Below, piece after piece: positions 33,440-42,256 of a stretch of 64,000 nucleotides of DNA; within the stretch, counting starts at the first letter, position 1, and every line of letters starts with the position of its first letter. This stretch comes from Arenibaculum pallidiluteum. GTDB lineage: Bacteria; Pseudomonadota; Alphaproteobacteria; Azospirillales; Azospirillaceae. The stretch is taken from positions 1 to 64,000 of the forward strand of contig NZ_JAFIQU010000006.1 of assembly GCF_017355985.1 (NCBI RefSeq), read 5' to 3'. The notes beneath the pieces were generated by a model that searched no databases, had not been told where the DNA came from, and was given only the letters and a program-made list of their open reading frames with translations. The position numbers and the translations under genes were made by a program.

Positions 33440-34999
33440 ATGACGGATCCATCCATGACCGGCCCGGCGATCGATCTGGCCGGGACCACCCCGGCCGGGA
33501 CCGACCAGCGCAAGGCTGGCGGTGTGACCTACAACGCGGTGGACAGCAGCTATTTCGAGCGGCGCGGGCTGAAGCGCTACGCGGGCGTCTGGTCGCTCTG
33601 GGCTCTGGGGGTCGGCGCGGTGATCTCGGGCCACTTCTCGGGTTGGAATCTCGGCCTGTCGGTCGGCGGCTTCGGTGGCATGATGATCGCCACCCTGCTG
33701 ATCATGACGATGTATCTCGGGCTGTGTTTCTGCATCGCCGAGATGTCACCGGCCCTGCCGCACACCGGCGGCGCCTACTCCTTTTCGCGCACCGCCATGG
33801 GTCCGTGGGGCGGGTTCGTCACCGGCCTTGCCGAGAACATGGAGTTCATCCTGACGCCGGCGGTGATCGTCTTCTTCATCGGAAGCTATCTCGGCAGCAT
33901 CTTCGGCACGGGGCCCGGCTTCCAGCCGGTCTGGTGGGTCGGCGCCTATCTCGTCTTCGTGGGGCTGAACCTGGTCGGCGTCGAGCTGTCCTTCCGTCTG
34001 TCGCTGGTCGTCACGCTGCTGGCCCTGGGCGTGCTGGCGGTGTTCTGGATCTCCGCGGCGCCCCATTTCGAGTTCTCCCGCTGGGCGCTGAACGTCGGCC
34101 TCGACGCCGCGGGCCAGCCGGTCGAGCTCGCGGAAGGCGGCGGCGCGTTCCTGCCCTTCGGTCTCGGCGGCGCCCTCGCCGCCATGCCCTTCGCGGTGTG
34201 GCTTTTCCTCGCGATCGAGCAGCTTCCGCTGGCCGCGGAGGAGGCCGTCGATCCCAAGCGCGACATGCCCAGGGGCCTAATCCTCGGCATCTGCACGCTG
34301 ATCCTTTCGGCCTTCCTCGTGCTCTTCCTCAATAGCGGCATTCCCAATGGCGCCTTCGCGCTGGGCAAGTCGGGCGAGCCGCTGCTGGACGGGTTCAAGG
34401 CGATCTACGGGGACAGCATCGCGAGGATCCTGGCGCTGGTCGCCGTGGTCGGCCTGATCGCGAGCTTCCACACGATCATCTTCGCCTATGGCCGGCAGAT
34501 CTACTCACTGTCGCGGGCCGGCTACTTCCCGTCCTGGCTCTCGGTAACGCACGGGACCCGCAAGACACCCCATGTCGCCCTGGTCGCGGGCGGGCTCGCG
34601 GGGCTCGCCGTGCTGATAATCGTGTGGGTCGTCGCCGGGGCCGAGCGGGGCGCGGCCTTCATCGGCGGCACGCTGCTGAACATGGCGGTCTTCGGCGCGA
34701 TGATCTCCTACATCATGCAGGCCACCGCCTTCATCCGGCTGCGCCGGAAGCTCCCCCACATCCAACGGCCCTATCTCAGTCCGCTGGGCATCCCGGGCGC
34801 CGTGGCGACGATCGTGATCGCGGCCGTCACGATCTACTTCCAGCTCCTGGACCCGGTCTATCGCGCGGGGGTCATCGGCGCCGCGATCTGGTACTTGGCC
34901 GGGCTGAGCTATTTCGCGCTAGTCGGGCGGCACAAGCTGATCCTGTCGCCCGAGGAGGAGTTCGCCCTCTCCGGCGGCCAAGCCGGCCATCCCGGGTAG
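33440..34999 (+). CDS. eat: Ethanolamine permease (APC family)
   Basis: A 519-residue transporter of the amino acid-polyamine-organocation superfamily. About 12 membrane helices begin near residue 50 (VWSLWALGVGAVISGHFSGWNLGLSVGG). SGHFSGWN and SPALPHTGGAYSFSRTAMGPWGGFVTGLAENMEFI are typical of the ethanolamine permease branch, as is FLAIEQLPLAAEEAVDPKRDMPRGL. No ethanolamine ammonia-lyase genes are present in the window, so the substrate call rests on family resemblance. The ATG at 33440 is preceded by GGGAGAGG. A 12-bp hairpin follows the stop. Confidence 0.85.
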   Translation: MTDPSMTGPAIDLAGTTPAGTDQRKAGGVTYNAVDSSYFERRGLKRYAGVWSLWALGVGAVISGHFSGWNLGLSVGGFGGMMIATLLIMTMYLGLCFCIAEMSPALPHTGGAYSFSRTAMGPWGGFVTGLAENMEFILTPAVIVFFIGSYLGSIFGTGPGFQPVWWVGAYLVFVGLNLVGVELSFRLSLVVTLLALGVLAVFWISAAPHFEFSRWALNVGLDAAGQPVELAEGGGAFLPFGLGGALAAMPFAVWLFLAIEQLPLAAEEAVDPKRDMPRGLILGICTLILSAFLVLFLNSGIPNGAFALGKSGEPLLDGFKAIYGDSIARILALVAVVGLIASFHTIIFAYGRQIYSLSRAGYFPSWLSVTHGTRKTPHVALVAGGLAGLAVLIIVWVVAGAERGAAFIGGTLLNMAVFGAMISYIMQATAFIRLRRKLPHIQRPYLSPLGIPGAVATIVIAAVTIYFQLLDPVYRAGVIGAAIWYLAGLSYFALVGRHKLILSPEEEFALSGGQAGHPG

Positions 35000-35015
35000 A
35001 GGCCGGGGAAGAGTC

Positions 35016-35051
35016 CCGGAGGGAGGGACGGCCCCGCGCCCCTCCCTCCGG
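35016..35051 (+). terminator. Hairpin after the ethanolamine permease gene
   Basis: CCGGAGGGAGGG (35016-35027) pairs perfectly with CCCTCCCTCCGG (35040-35051) across a 12-base loop. It lies 17 bases after the permease stop. The lack of a T-run makes intrinsic termination uncertain. Confidence 0.55.
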
Positions 35052-35156
35052 AATACTCCCATCGCGAAAGCGCGGCGCTTCGCGCGGCCTCTGTTGCCCT
35101 GCGGGGCGGGCATGCCCCGGAGCATGTCCCGGATACCGCGGCAGGAGGCAGCGATG

Positions 35157-36086
35157 ATGACAGCCGTGCGCATCCATCGGTTCGGCGGGCCGGAGGTGCT
35201 GGAGCGGGATGCGGTCCCCATTCCGCAGCCCGAGGACGACGAGGTTCTCGTCCGCATCCATGCGGCCAGCGTGAACCCCGTCGACTACAAGACCCGGTCG
35301 GGAAGCTATCCGGCCGTGCGCGAGGGAGACCTGCCGAAGATCCTGGGGCGCGACCTCTCGGGGACCGTCGAGAGCTGCGGCACGCGCGCCCATACCTTGC
35401 GCAAGGGCGACGCGGTCTTCGCGCTGCTGGGGCGCGAGCGCGGGGCCTATGCCGAATACGCCGTGGTGAAGGCAGTCGAGATGGCGGCGAAGCCGGCCTC
35501 GCTGGACCACGTGCAGGCGGCCGCCGTCCCTCTGGCGGCGCTGACGGCCTGGCAGGGGCTGTTCGAGCATGGCGGGCTCGGCCCCGGACAGCGCGTCCTG
35601 ATCCATGGCGGTGCGGGCGGCGTCGGCCATTTCGCGGTCCAGTTCGCGAAGACACGGGGCGCCCATGTGGCGACCACGGTCTCCGCAGGCGACCTCGACT
35701 TCGCCCGCGCGCTCGGCGCCGATCAGGTCATCGACTACAAGGGGCAGCGCTTCGAGGACGAGGTCCGCGACCTCGACATGGTGCTCGACCTCGTGTCCGG
35801 CGAGACCCGCGAGCGGTCCTGGGCCGTGCTGCGCAAGGGCGGCATCCTGGTGTCGAGCCTGGGCCAGCCGGACGAGGCGAAGGCTGCGGCGCACGGCGTG
35901 CGGGCCAGCGGCTACGTGGCGCAGCCGGATGCCGCGGCGCTCGCCGAGATCGGCCGCCTGATCGACGACGGCGCCGTGCGCGTGACGGTCGCGAGAACCT
36001 TCCCCTTCGAGCGGGTCGGCGCGGCGCAGGACGCCCTGGAGCATGGCCATCTCCGGGGCAAGGTGGTGCTGACGATGGCGCCGTGA
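35157..36086 (+). CDS. NADP-dependent quinone-oxidoreductase-like protein (MDR superfamily)
   Basis: A zinc-free medium-chain reductase of about 310 residues. The N-terminal GroES-like part reads MTAVRIHRFGGPEVLERDAVPIPQPEDDEVLVRIHAASVNPVDYKTRSG. The nucleotide-binding part has VLIHGGAGGVGHFAVQFAKTRGAHV and then GADQVIDYKGQRFED. The pattern matches the NADP-dependent oxidoreductases of the quinone reductase/alkenal reductase group; the natural substrate is unknown. Two adjacent ATGs (35154 and 35157) exist; the second has better spacing (eight bases) from GGAGG at 35144. It converges with the gamma-carbonic-anhydrase-like gene. Confidence 0.88.
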   Translation: MTAVRIHRFGGPEVLERDAVPIPQPEDDEVLVRIHAASVNPVDYKTRSGSYPAVREGDLPKILGRDLSGTVESCGTRAHTLRKGDAVFALLGRERGAYAEYAVVKAVEMAAKPASLDHVQAAAVPLAALTAWQGLFEHGGLGPGQRVLIHGGAGGVGHFAVQFAKTRGAHVATTVSAGDLDFARALGADQVIDYKGQRFEDEVRDLDMVLDLVSGETRERSWAVLRKGGILVSSLGQPDEAKAAAHGVRASGYVAQPDAAALAEIGRLIDDGAVRVTVARTFPFERVGAAQDALEHGHLRGKVVLTMAP

Positions 36087-36116
36087 CGGTGCGTGCCCGC
36101 GGGGGCTTCGGACGCG

Positions 36117-36722
36117 TTACAGAACCCGGTCGTCCGCATGGCGACGGGCCAGCGCCCGCGCGTAGCGGGGCATCACGACGGGCATGATCGACTCGCCGTC
36201 GGGCGGGCGCTCGACGCCGAAGACGGCGCGCGGGAAGTCCAGCGTCTTCTGGATCTCCCAGATGCGCTCATGCGCATCGGGCGGCAGGATCTCGGCGGGA
36301 TCGCCGACGGCGATCCAGTTCAGCGGGACCACGGCCCCCTCGGGCAAGACGGTGCGCAGATGCACGATGCCGTTGATGCGGACCTCGGCCCGGCGGCCGA
36401 TGCGCGCCCCGTTGAACACCGTCGCCCCGGTGGCGAGGAACGCCTCCTCAGCCACGGCGCAGCCCGTCAGATAAGCCCGCGGCCCAACCAGCACGCGATC
36501 GCCGACCGTCAGCGGCGCGCCGCGGACGCCGCGCAGCACGGCCGTGTCCATGATCACGCAATCCGCTCCGATCACGACCGGGCCGCTTTCGGCGCTGATC
36601 ACGGCCCCGAAGCCGACCGAACTCCCGGGGCCGATCGTCACGTCGCCGCAGATCGTGGCATTGGGCGCGATCCGCGCCGTCGGGTCTACCCGCGGGCGCA
36701 CGCCCTCGTGCTCGATCAGCAT
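36117..36722 (-). CDS. Gamma-carbonic-anhydrase-like hexapeptide protein
   Basis: A 201-residue left-handed beta-helix protein. Hexapeptide repeats run from residue 10 to about 145 (RVDPTARIAPNATICGDVTIGPGSSVGFGAVISAESGPVVIGADCVIMDTAVLRG). The C-terminal helix (AHERIWEIQKTLDFPRAVFGVE) is as in the YrdA/PaaY/CaiE group. Histidines expected of the zinc site are only partly evident: IVHLRTVLPEG is seen, but the usual HG-HG pair is not obvious, so carbonic anhydrase activity is doubtful. The ATG at 36722 has GGAGG six bases upstream. Confidence 0.8.
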   Translation of the reverse strand: MLIEHEGVRPRVDPTARIAPNATICGDVTIGPGSSVGFGAVISAESGPVVIGADCVIMDTAVLRGVRGAPLTVGDRVLVGPRAYLTGCAVAEEAFLATGATVFNGARIGRRAEVRINGIVHLRTVLPEGAVVPLNWIAVGDPAEILPPDAHERIWEIQKTLDFPRAVFGVERPPDGESIMPVVMPRYARALARRHADDRVL

Positions 36723-36813
36723 CCTATCCCTCCATCCCTGTGGACCGGCCGCCAGGACGGCCGGGATCCAATGTCTTTCGCATCATGGGCGTGGCGGCAG
36801 CGCCGCCCGGACC

Positions 36814-37134
36814 TCACGTCTTCCCGGCGATGGCCTGGATGACTTCGAAGCCCTCGAACTCGGGATGACCGAGATAGAGCGGCTTGGCGCCACCGGCCCC
36901 TCCATGGGCGGCGCGGAAGGCCTCGGATTTGGTCCAGGCGACGAAATGGTCCTCGGACTGCCAGACCGTGTGGGAGGCGTAGAGACGGTGGTCCTCCCGC
37001 CGAGGTCCGCGCAGCAGTTCGAAGGAGACGAAGCCCGGAACCTCGTGCAGGCGGACCTCGCGGCCGAGCCACACCTGTTCGAAGTCCTGCTCCGCATCCG
37101 ACCGGACCTTGAAGCGATTCATTGCGATGAACAT
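36814..37134 (-). CDS. Antibiotic-biosynthesis-monooxygenase-fold protein, HmoA/IsdG-like
   Basis: A 106-residue ferredoxin-like ABM-fold protein. MFIAMNRFKVRSDAEQDFEQVWLGREVRLHEVPGFVSFELLRG has the N-terminal strand with the conserved Asn-Arg-Phe of heme-degrading HmoA/IsdG proteins. HTVWQSEDHFVAWTKSEAFRAAHGG has the family's Trp and C-terminal His. Heme degradation is the likeliest role, unproven. The ATG at 37134 is chosen for AAGGAG eight bases upstream. It lies downstream of nothing obvious; the gamma-carbonic-anhydrase-like gene follows on the same strand. Confidence 0.78.
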   Translation of the reverse strand: MFIAMNRFKVRSDAEQDFEQVWLGREVRLHEVPGFVSFELLRGPRREDHRLYASHTVWQSEDHFVAWTKSEAFRAAHGGAGGAKPLYLGHPEFEGFEVIQAIAGKT

Positions 37135-37317
37135 GTCGGCGGCTCCTTCCTGCATCGGCCTGATCGGGTAAGATGTCGAGCGGCGTTCCGGAGGTCGCCG
37201 CCCCCGGTGGCACGAGCCGTCAGCACAGGCTGTCGGTAACGCTGCGAGCCCAGGCTATTGCGACTGAGTATCAGGAGCAATATGCTGCATTGTCGCGTGC
37301 GGCCGACGGGGTTCCCA

Positions 37318-37875
37318 ATGCGGATGCTGCGGCTCATCGCACTTGCCATCTCCCTTCCGGCTGCCTTGCTGGCCGGCGTCCTTGCGGCCGCCCGGGCAGC
37401 GCCGTCCGACGCCGCCGTGAGCGTCGTCTTCGAGGCCCCCGGGACCTATGCCGACCTGGACCTGGACGGCACCAGGACCAGGACGCGGCGCGAGACGACG
37501 CTGGAGGCCATCCGCCGTCATCTCGAGCAGCTCGGGGAGCGCCATCTGGCGCCGGGCCAAGCCCTCGCCCTCACGGTCCTGGACATCGACCTGGCAGGCC
37601 GCATCGAGTGGTGGCGCCCCTTCGCCGATCATGTCCGGGTCCTGCAGGACGCCACCTGGCCGCGGATGCGCCTGCGTTACGAGCTGCGCCGGAACGGGCA
37701 GGTGCTGGCCGCCGCCGAGGAGACGGTCTCCGACCCGAACTATCTCATGGGCGTGGCCGCCCTGTCGCGCAGTGATGCCCTGCGCTACGAGAAGGCCATG
37801 CTCGACGAGTGGTTCCGCCGGCGCTTTTCCCAGGAAGCGCTCGCCGGAACGTCGCCCGGCGCCGCGGCCCGCTGA
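37318..37875 (+). CDS. DUF3016 family periplasmic protein
   Basis: A 185-residue exported protein. MRMLRLIALAISLPAALLAGVLAAARAAP is a signal peptide. The mature part matches DUF3016: VSVVFEAPGTYADLDLDGTRTRTRRETTLEAIRRHLEQLGERHLAPGQALALTVLDIDLAGRIEWW, WPRMRLRYELRRNG, and the family end SDPNYLMGVAALSRSDALRYEKAMLDEWFRRRF. Function is unknown. The start is ambiguous: 37318 begins the signal peptide neatly, while an ATG at 37282 has AGGAG four bases upstream and would add 12 residues. It converges on the LysR-family gene. Confidence 0.82.
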   Translation: MRMLRLIALAISLPAALLAGVLAAARAAPSDAAVSVVFEAPGTYADLDLDGTRTRTRRETTLEAIRRHLEQLGERHLAPGQALALTVLDIDLAGRIEWWRPFADHVRVLQDATWPRMRLRYELRRNGQVLAAAEETVSDPNYLMGVAALSRSDALRYEKAMLDEWFRRRFSQEALAGTSPGAAAR

Positions 37876-37901
37876 GGACGGGCTCGCGCCCGGTGCGGGC
37901 C

Positions 37902-38774
37902 TCACGCAACCGCAGACAGGATCCAGTTCTGGAAGGCCGTCATCGCAGCGGTCGGGGAGCGCGACTTCAGCCGCGTGAGCCAGTAGCTCCCGGCCGAGGT
38001 GTAGACGTCGAAGGGCTTCTCGATCTCGCCCTTGGTGATCTGCCGGGAGAACATCATGGGCGGTGCGAGAGCGACACCCGCACCCTGGAGCGCCGCCTCC
38101 ATCATGGCCAGGGACGAATCGAAGACGATTCCCTTCGACAGGAGGGGCGGACTGTCGACGCCCGCCGCCGCGAACCAGCTCGGCCATTCGCCCGCCCTGT
38201 AGGAGCGCAGCAGTGTCTGCTTCAGCAGGTCCGCGGGGTCCCGCAGCCGCTCCGCGATCTCCGGGATGCACAGCGCGGAGAGCGGCGCCTCGAACAGCGG
38301 CACCGCCTCGATGCTGTGCCAGGCGCCGTTGCCGAAGCGGATCGCGTAGTCCAGCCCCTCGGCCGCCATGTCGACACGGTTGTTGTTCGTGGACAGGCGC
38401 AGGTCGATGAACGGGTATTTCTCCCGGAATTCCGCAAGGCGCGGCAGAAGCCAGCCAACGGCGAAGGTGCCGACTGCGCCGATCATCAGCACCTCGCGGA
38501 CGTGGCCGCCCTCGAACCGGTCCATCATGTCCGCGATCCGGTCGAAGGATTCCCGCAGCACCGGCAGCAGGGCTTCGCCCTCGGCGGTGATCATCAGGCC
38601 GCGCGGCAGGCGCTTGAACAGGGTGACGTTCAGACGGCCCTCGAGGACCTTGACCTGGTGGCTGACGGCTGCCTGCGTGACGCAGAGCTCGATGGCCGCA
38701 CGGGTGAAGCTCAGGTGCCGTGCCGACGCCTCGAAGGCGCGCAAGGCATTCAGGGGCAGATACGGCCGGACCAT
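37902..38774 (-). CDS. ampR: LysR-family regulator, AmpR-like
   Basis: A 290-residue LysR regulator. The N-terminal helix-turn-helix LPLNALRAFEASARHLSFTRAAIELCVTQAAVSHQVKVLEGRLNVTLFKRLPRGLMITAEGEALLPVL is closely like AmpR/GcvA. The effector domain keeps AmpR features: VGTFAVGWLLPRLAEFREKYPFIDLRLSTNNNRVDMAAEGLDYAIRFGNGAWH and FDSSLAMMEAALQGAGVALAP. AmpR senses muropeptides released during beta-lactam stress. It is divergent from a class A beta-lactamase, the classical ampR-bla arrangement seen for instance with Stenotrophomonas L2. The shared 179-base intergenic region holds an interrupted dyad (38814-38835). Confidence 0.87.
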   Translation of the reverse strand: MVRPYLPLNALRAFEASARHLSFTRAAIELCVTQAAVSHQVKVLEGRLNVTLFKRLPRGLMITAEGEALLPVLRESFDRIADMMDRFEGGHVREVLMIGAVGTFAVGWLLPRLAEFREKYPFIDLRLSTNNNRVDMAAEGLDYAIRFGNGAWHSIEAVPLFEAPLSALCIPEIAERLRDPADLLKQTLLRSYRAGEWPSWFAAAGVDSPPLLSKGIVFDSSLAMMEAALQGAGVALAPPMMFSRQITKGEIEKPFDVYTSAGSYWLTRLKSRSPTAAMTAFQNWILSAVA

Positions 38775-38813
38775 GATGGCCTAATCAAGTTTATGGCTCG
38801 CCCCAAATAACGT

Positions 38814-38835
38814 GGTTTGCCGCATCGGTCAAACC
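38814..38835. promoter_or_regulatory. Candidate AmpR operator between ampR and the beta-lactamase gene
   Basis: GGTTTG (38814-38819) and CAAACC (38830-38835) form a perfect inverted repeat with a 10-base spacer, consistent with the T-N11-A dyad bound by LysR-family proteins. It lies 40 bases from the regulator start. A weaker dyad CCAC-N9-GTGG lies at 38886-38902, 52 bases upstream of the beta-lactamase start. Confidence 0.5.
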
Positions 38836-38953
38836 GGCCAAATCTCGGGCTCCCGGCGCCCGGCGCGTCCCGAACGATTGCTTAGCCACAAATTCAAAGT
38901 GGTCTCAAGCACTGCGGGACGCCGGCGGGCATGCCTTCGATCCGGACCTTTTC

Positions 38954-39865
38954 ATGGAGCGTAACGTGCGGGCAATGCTGACTCGGCGCGGCTTTTCGGC
39001 AGTCATGGGAACCCTCCTGGCCGGCGGCGTGACCGCACGCCCCGGCATCCTCCTCGCGGCGCCGGGATCCGACGGCCTCGCGGCGAAGCTCGCCGAGGTC
39101 GAGCGGCGGCTCGGGGCGCGACTGGGCGCAGCCATCCTCGATACGGAGACCGGGCGCCAATGGCGCCATCGCGCGGACGAGCGCTTTCCCCTGTGCAGCA
39201 CGTTCAAGGCGCTCGCCAGCGGCGCCGTGCTGGCGCGGGTCGACGCCGGCCAGGAAGACCTGAACCGGCGCATCCGCTTCGAGGCCCGGGACGTCGTGAC
39301 CTATTCGCCGGTCACGGAGGGCCGCACCGGCGGCGACGGCATGACGCTCGCCGAGCTCTGCGAGGCCGCCGTGACGCGAAGCGACAACACCGCCGGCAAC
39401 CTGATCCTGCGCAGCCTCGGCGGGCCGGCGGCCCTGACGTCCTTCGCGCGCTCCCTGGGCGACACGGCGACGCGCCTCGACCGCTGGGAGACCGAGCTGA
39501 ACGAGGCGACGCCCGGTGACCCGCGGGACACCACGACGCCCGAGGCCATGCTCGCCGACCTGCGCCTGCTGGTGCTCGGCGACCGGCTGTCCGGCCCCTC
39601 GCGCGCGCAGCTCGCGGCCTGGCTCGTCTCCAACAAGACCGGCGACGCCAAGCTGCGCGCGGGTCTTCCAAAGGACTGGCGGGTCGGCGACAAGACCGGC
39701 GGAGGCGATCACGGCACCATGAACGACGTCGCCGTGATCTGGCCGCCGGGACGCAAGCCGGTGATCGTCACCGTCTACATGACCGAGACCGCGGCATCCT
39801 TCGCCGACCGCAATGCGGGGATCGCCGAGATCGGCCGCGCGCTGCACGGAGCTCTCACCGGCTGA
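38954..39865 (+). CDS. bla: Class A beta-lactamase
   Basis: Periplasmic serine beta-lactamase of 303 residues. It has a signal with twin arginines (MLTRRGFSAVMGTLLAGGVTA). All active-site motifs are intact: CSTFK (Ser82 and Lys85, Ambler 70 and 73), SDN (143-145), the omega-loop RWETELNEA (Glu179 = E166, Asn183 = N170) and KTG (247-249, within KTGGGDHGTMND). A Cys precedes the catalytic Ser, but there is no partner Cys after KTG, so it lacks the C69-C238 disulfide of class A carbapenemases. The start could also be the ATG at 38975, directly before the twin-arginine stretch. Probably induced by the divergent AmpR-like regulator. Confidence 0.93.
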   Translation: MERNVRAMLTRRGFSAVMGTLLAGGVTARPGILLAAPGSDGLAAKLAEVERRLGARLGAAILDTETGRQWRHRADERFPLCSTFKALASGAVLARVDAGQEDLNRRIRFEARDVVTYSPVTEGRTGGDGMTLAELCEAAVTRSDNTAGNLILRSLGGPAALTSFARSLGDTATRLDRWETELNEATPGDPRDTTTPEAMLADLRLLVLGDRLSGPSRAQLAAWLVSNKTGDAKLRAGLPKDWRVGDKTGGGDHGTMNDVAVIWPPGRKPVIVTVYMTETAASFADRNAGIAEIGRALHGALTG

Positions 39866-39895
39866 GACCAGCCGCTTGCCCGGGTGGGCTCGCGG

Positions 39896-41443
39896 CTAGA
39901 TCCCGAGAGCCTTCTCGCGGCGGCGCTGGACCGAGGAGGGGATGCGCAGGCCCTCGCGGTACTTGGCGACCGTGCGCCGGGCGATGTCGATCCCTTCGCC
40001 CCGCAGGATCTCCACGAGCCGGTCGTCCGAGAGGATCTCGTCGGGCTTCTCGCCGTCGATCAGCGCCTTGATGCGGTGGCGCACCGATTCCGCGGAATGT
40101 GCGGCCTCGCCGTCGGCCGACGCGATGGCCGAGGTGAAGAAGTACTTCAGCTCGAACAGGCCGCGCGGCGTCGCCATGAACTTGTTGGTGGTGACGCGGC
40201 TGACGGTCGATTCGTGCATGCCGATAGCCTCCGCGATGTCGCGCAGGATCAGCGGCTTCAGGTACTGGACGCCTTTCAGGAAGAAGCGGTCCTGCTGGCG
40301 CACGATCTCGGTCGCCACCTTCAGGATCGTGCCGGCCCGCTGGTGCAGCGACTTCACGAGCCAGTTGGCGGAGTTGTAGCGCTCGGCCAGGTACTCCCGC
40401 TCCCCCTTGTCGCGGGCCTTGGCCGAGACGCGGGCGAAGTAGTGGGTGTTCACCAGCACCTTGGGCAGGGTGTCGGAGTTCAGCTCGACGATCCAGCCGC
40501 CGCCCGGCGCCGCCCGCATCAGGATGTCCGGGACGACGGTCTGCGCGACCTGATGGTCGAAGCGCAGCCCCGGCTTGGGATCCAGGGCCTTGATCTCGCC
40601 GACCATCTCGGAGAGGTCCTCGGAATCGACCCCGCAGACCTTCAGCAGGGCGGGCACGTTGCGCGCCGCCAGCAGCTCCAGATGGTCGAGAAGCGCCTGC
40701 ATCGCGGGATCCAGGCGGTTGCGCTCGCGGAGCTGCAGGGCCAGGCACTCCCGCAGGCTGCGGGCGAAGACCCCCGGCGGGTCGAAGCGCTGCATGCGCA
40801 GCAGCACGGCCTCGACCCGGTGCGTATCGACGCCGAGCTGCGCCGCCAGGTCGTCGAGGTCGCCGGTCATGTAGCCGGCCTCGTCCACGAGGTCGATCAG
40901 GGCGCTGCCGATCAGCCGGTCCACGGGATCCTGGATCTCGAGCCCGAGCTGCTCGGACAGGTGGTCGCGCAGGCCCAGCGTGCCGGTCAGCGTCTGCTCG
41001 AGCCCGAACTCGTCGTCCTCGAAGTCGGAACGCCCACCGCGTCCGCTCCAGTCCCCGAAGCTCTCGCCGCCGCTCCCGTCCGAGAGGCTGCCGTTGGTCC
41101 AGACATTCTCGTAGTCGGTGTCGAGCGGCGCGTGCTCGTCCCCGGGCAACTGGTCGCCGCCCGTCAGCTGGGCCGCGTCCATGCGGGTGGGGTCCAGCTC
41201 GGGCTGGGCGGCACGCTCTTCGGCTTCCCGCGTCTCCGAGCGCGCCGCCTCGGCGCCATCCGGTGCCGGTCCGTCGCCCTGCCCCTCGTCGCGCTCGAGC
41301 AGCGGGTTCTGCTCCATCTCGCGGTCGACGAATTCCGCCAGCTCGACGTTGGAGAGCTGCAGCAGCTTGATGGCCTGCTGCAGCTGGGGCGTCATGACGA
41401 GCGATTGGGACTGGCGCAGGTCGAGACGTTGCGAAAGCGCCAT
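39896..41443 (-). CDS. rpoN: RNA polymerase sigma-54 factor
   Basis: A 515-residue sigma-54. Region I (residues 1-50: LDLRQSQSLVMTPQLQQAIKLLQLSNVELAEFVDREMEQNPLLE) contacts bacterial enhancer-binding proteins. Region II is acidic and variable (about 52-150). Region III ends in the core-binding and DNA-binding segments, with helix-turn-helix IAEAIGMHESTVSRVTTNKFMATPRG and the RpoN box ARRTVAKYREGLRIPSS (residues ~490-506). The order rnd-kdsD-lptC-lptA-lptB-rpoN is typical of alphaproteobacteria. The hpf and ptsN genes that usually follow are not here; a beta-lactamase gene converges 30 bases downstream instead. Confidence 0.95.
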   Translation of the reverse strand: MALSQRLDLRQSQSLVMTPQLQQAIKLLQLSNVELAEFVDREMEQNPLLERDEGQGDGPAPDGAEAARSETREAEERAAQPELDPTRMDAAQLTGGDQLPGDEHAPLDTDYENVWTNGSLSDGSGGESFGDWSGRGGRSDFEDDEFGLEQTLTGTLGLRDHLSEQLGLEIQDPVDRLIGSALIDLVDEAGYMTGDLDDLAAQLGVDTHRVEAVLLRMQRFDPPGVFARSLRECLALQLRERNRLDPAMQALLDHLELLAARNVPALLKVCGVDSEDLSEMVGEIKALDPKPGLRFDHQVAQTVVPDILMRAAPGGGWIVELNSDTLPKVLVNTHYFARVSAKARDKGEREYLAERYNSANWLVKSLHQRAGTILKVATEIVRQQDRFFLKGVQYLKPLILRDIAEAIGMHESTVSRVTTNKFMATPRGLFELKYFFTSAIASADGEAAHSAESVRHRIKALIDGEKPDEILSDDRLVEILRGEGIDIARRTVAKYREGLRIPSSVQRRREKALGI

Positions 41444-41458
41444 GAGAAGGAAGGATCC

Positions 41459-42256
41459 CTAGAGGCTGAACTTTTCGCCCAGGTAGACCCGGCGCACGTC
41501 CTGGTGTGCCACGATCTCCGAGGGGCGTCCTTCCATCAATACCATACCGTCGTGCAAGATGTATGCCCGATCGACGATCTCCAACGTTTCTCTCACATTG
41601 TGATCGGTAATGAGCACACCGATGCCACGGTGCCGGAGGTGGCTGACGAGCTCGCGGATGTCGCCGACCGCGATGGGATCGATGCCGGCGAGGGGCTCGT
41701 CGAGCAGGATGAAGTGGGGCTGGGAGGCCAGCGCACGGGCGATCTCGACCCGTCGCCGCTCGCCGCCCGACAGCGCCAGCGCCGGCGTACGGCGGAGATG
41801 CGAGATCGAGAATTCCGCCAGCAGCTCGTCGAGCATGGCCTCGCGCGCGTCGCGGTTCCGCTCGACGATCTCCAGCACGGCGCGGATGTTCTGCTCGACC
41901 GTCAGCCCGCGGAAGATCGAGGCCTCCTGCGGCAGGTAGCCGATGCCGAGCCGCGCGCGCCGGTACATCGGCAGCGTCGTCACGTCCTGCCCGTCCAGCG
42001 AGATGCGCCCGTAATCCGCCGAGATCAGGCCGGTCACGATGTAAAAGCAGGTGGTCTTGCCGGCGCCGTTGGGCCCCAGCAGGCCGACGGCCTCGCCGCG
42101 CTGGACGCTGACCGAGACGTCGCGCAGCACCGGCCGCCGCTTGTAGGACTTGCCGAGATTGCTGGCGACGAGACCCTGGTTGTTGGCGACCAGGCGCGGG
42201 GCGCTCCCCTGGCCCGCCCCCTGGCCCGTGCGCGGAACGGTATCCGGCGGGGTCAT
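41459..42256 (-). CDS. lptB: LPS export ABC transporter ATP-binding protein LptB
   Basis: Cytoplasmic ATPase of the LptB2FG complex that extracts lipopolysaccharide from the inner membrane. The 265-residue product has Walker [14 protein letters not shown] loop YLPQEASIF, signature [16 protein letters not shown], Walker [14 protein letters not shown] and the H-loop [11 protein letters not shown]. An N-terminal ~27-residue extension ([27 protein letters not shown]) precedes the conserved start. The ATG overlaps the lptA stop by four bases (ATGA). rpoN follows after 15 bases. Confidence 0.95.
   Translation of the reverse strand: MTPPDTVPRTGQGAGQGSAPRLVANNQGLVASNLGKSYKRRPVLRDVSVSVQRGEAVGLLGPNGAGKTTCFYIVTGLISADYGRISLDGQDVTTLPMYRRARLGIGYLPQEASIFRGLTVEQNIRAVLEIVERNRDAREAMLDELLAEFSISHLRRTPALALSGGERRRVEIARALASQPHFILLDEPLAGIDPIAVGDIRELVSHLRHRGIGVLITDHNVRETLEIVDRAYILHDGMVLMEGRPSEIVAHQDVRRVYLGEKFSL

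Noticed and set aside
36117..36722. Considered an active gamma-carbonic anhydrase
   Set aside because: The three zinc-binding histidines could not all be located, so only the fold is claimed.
39020..39865. Considered a class A carbapenemase (KPC/SME-like)
   Set aside because: The Cys next to the catalytic Ser is present, but the second Cys after KTG that defines those enzymes is a Gly here.
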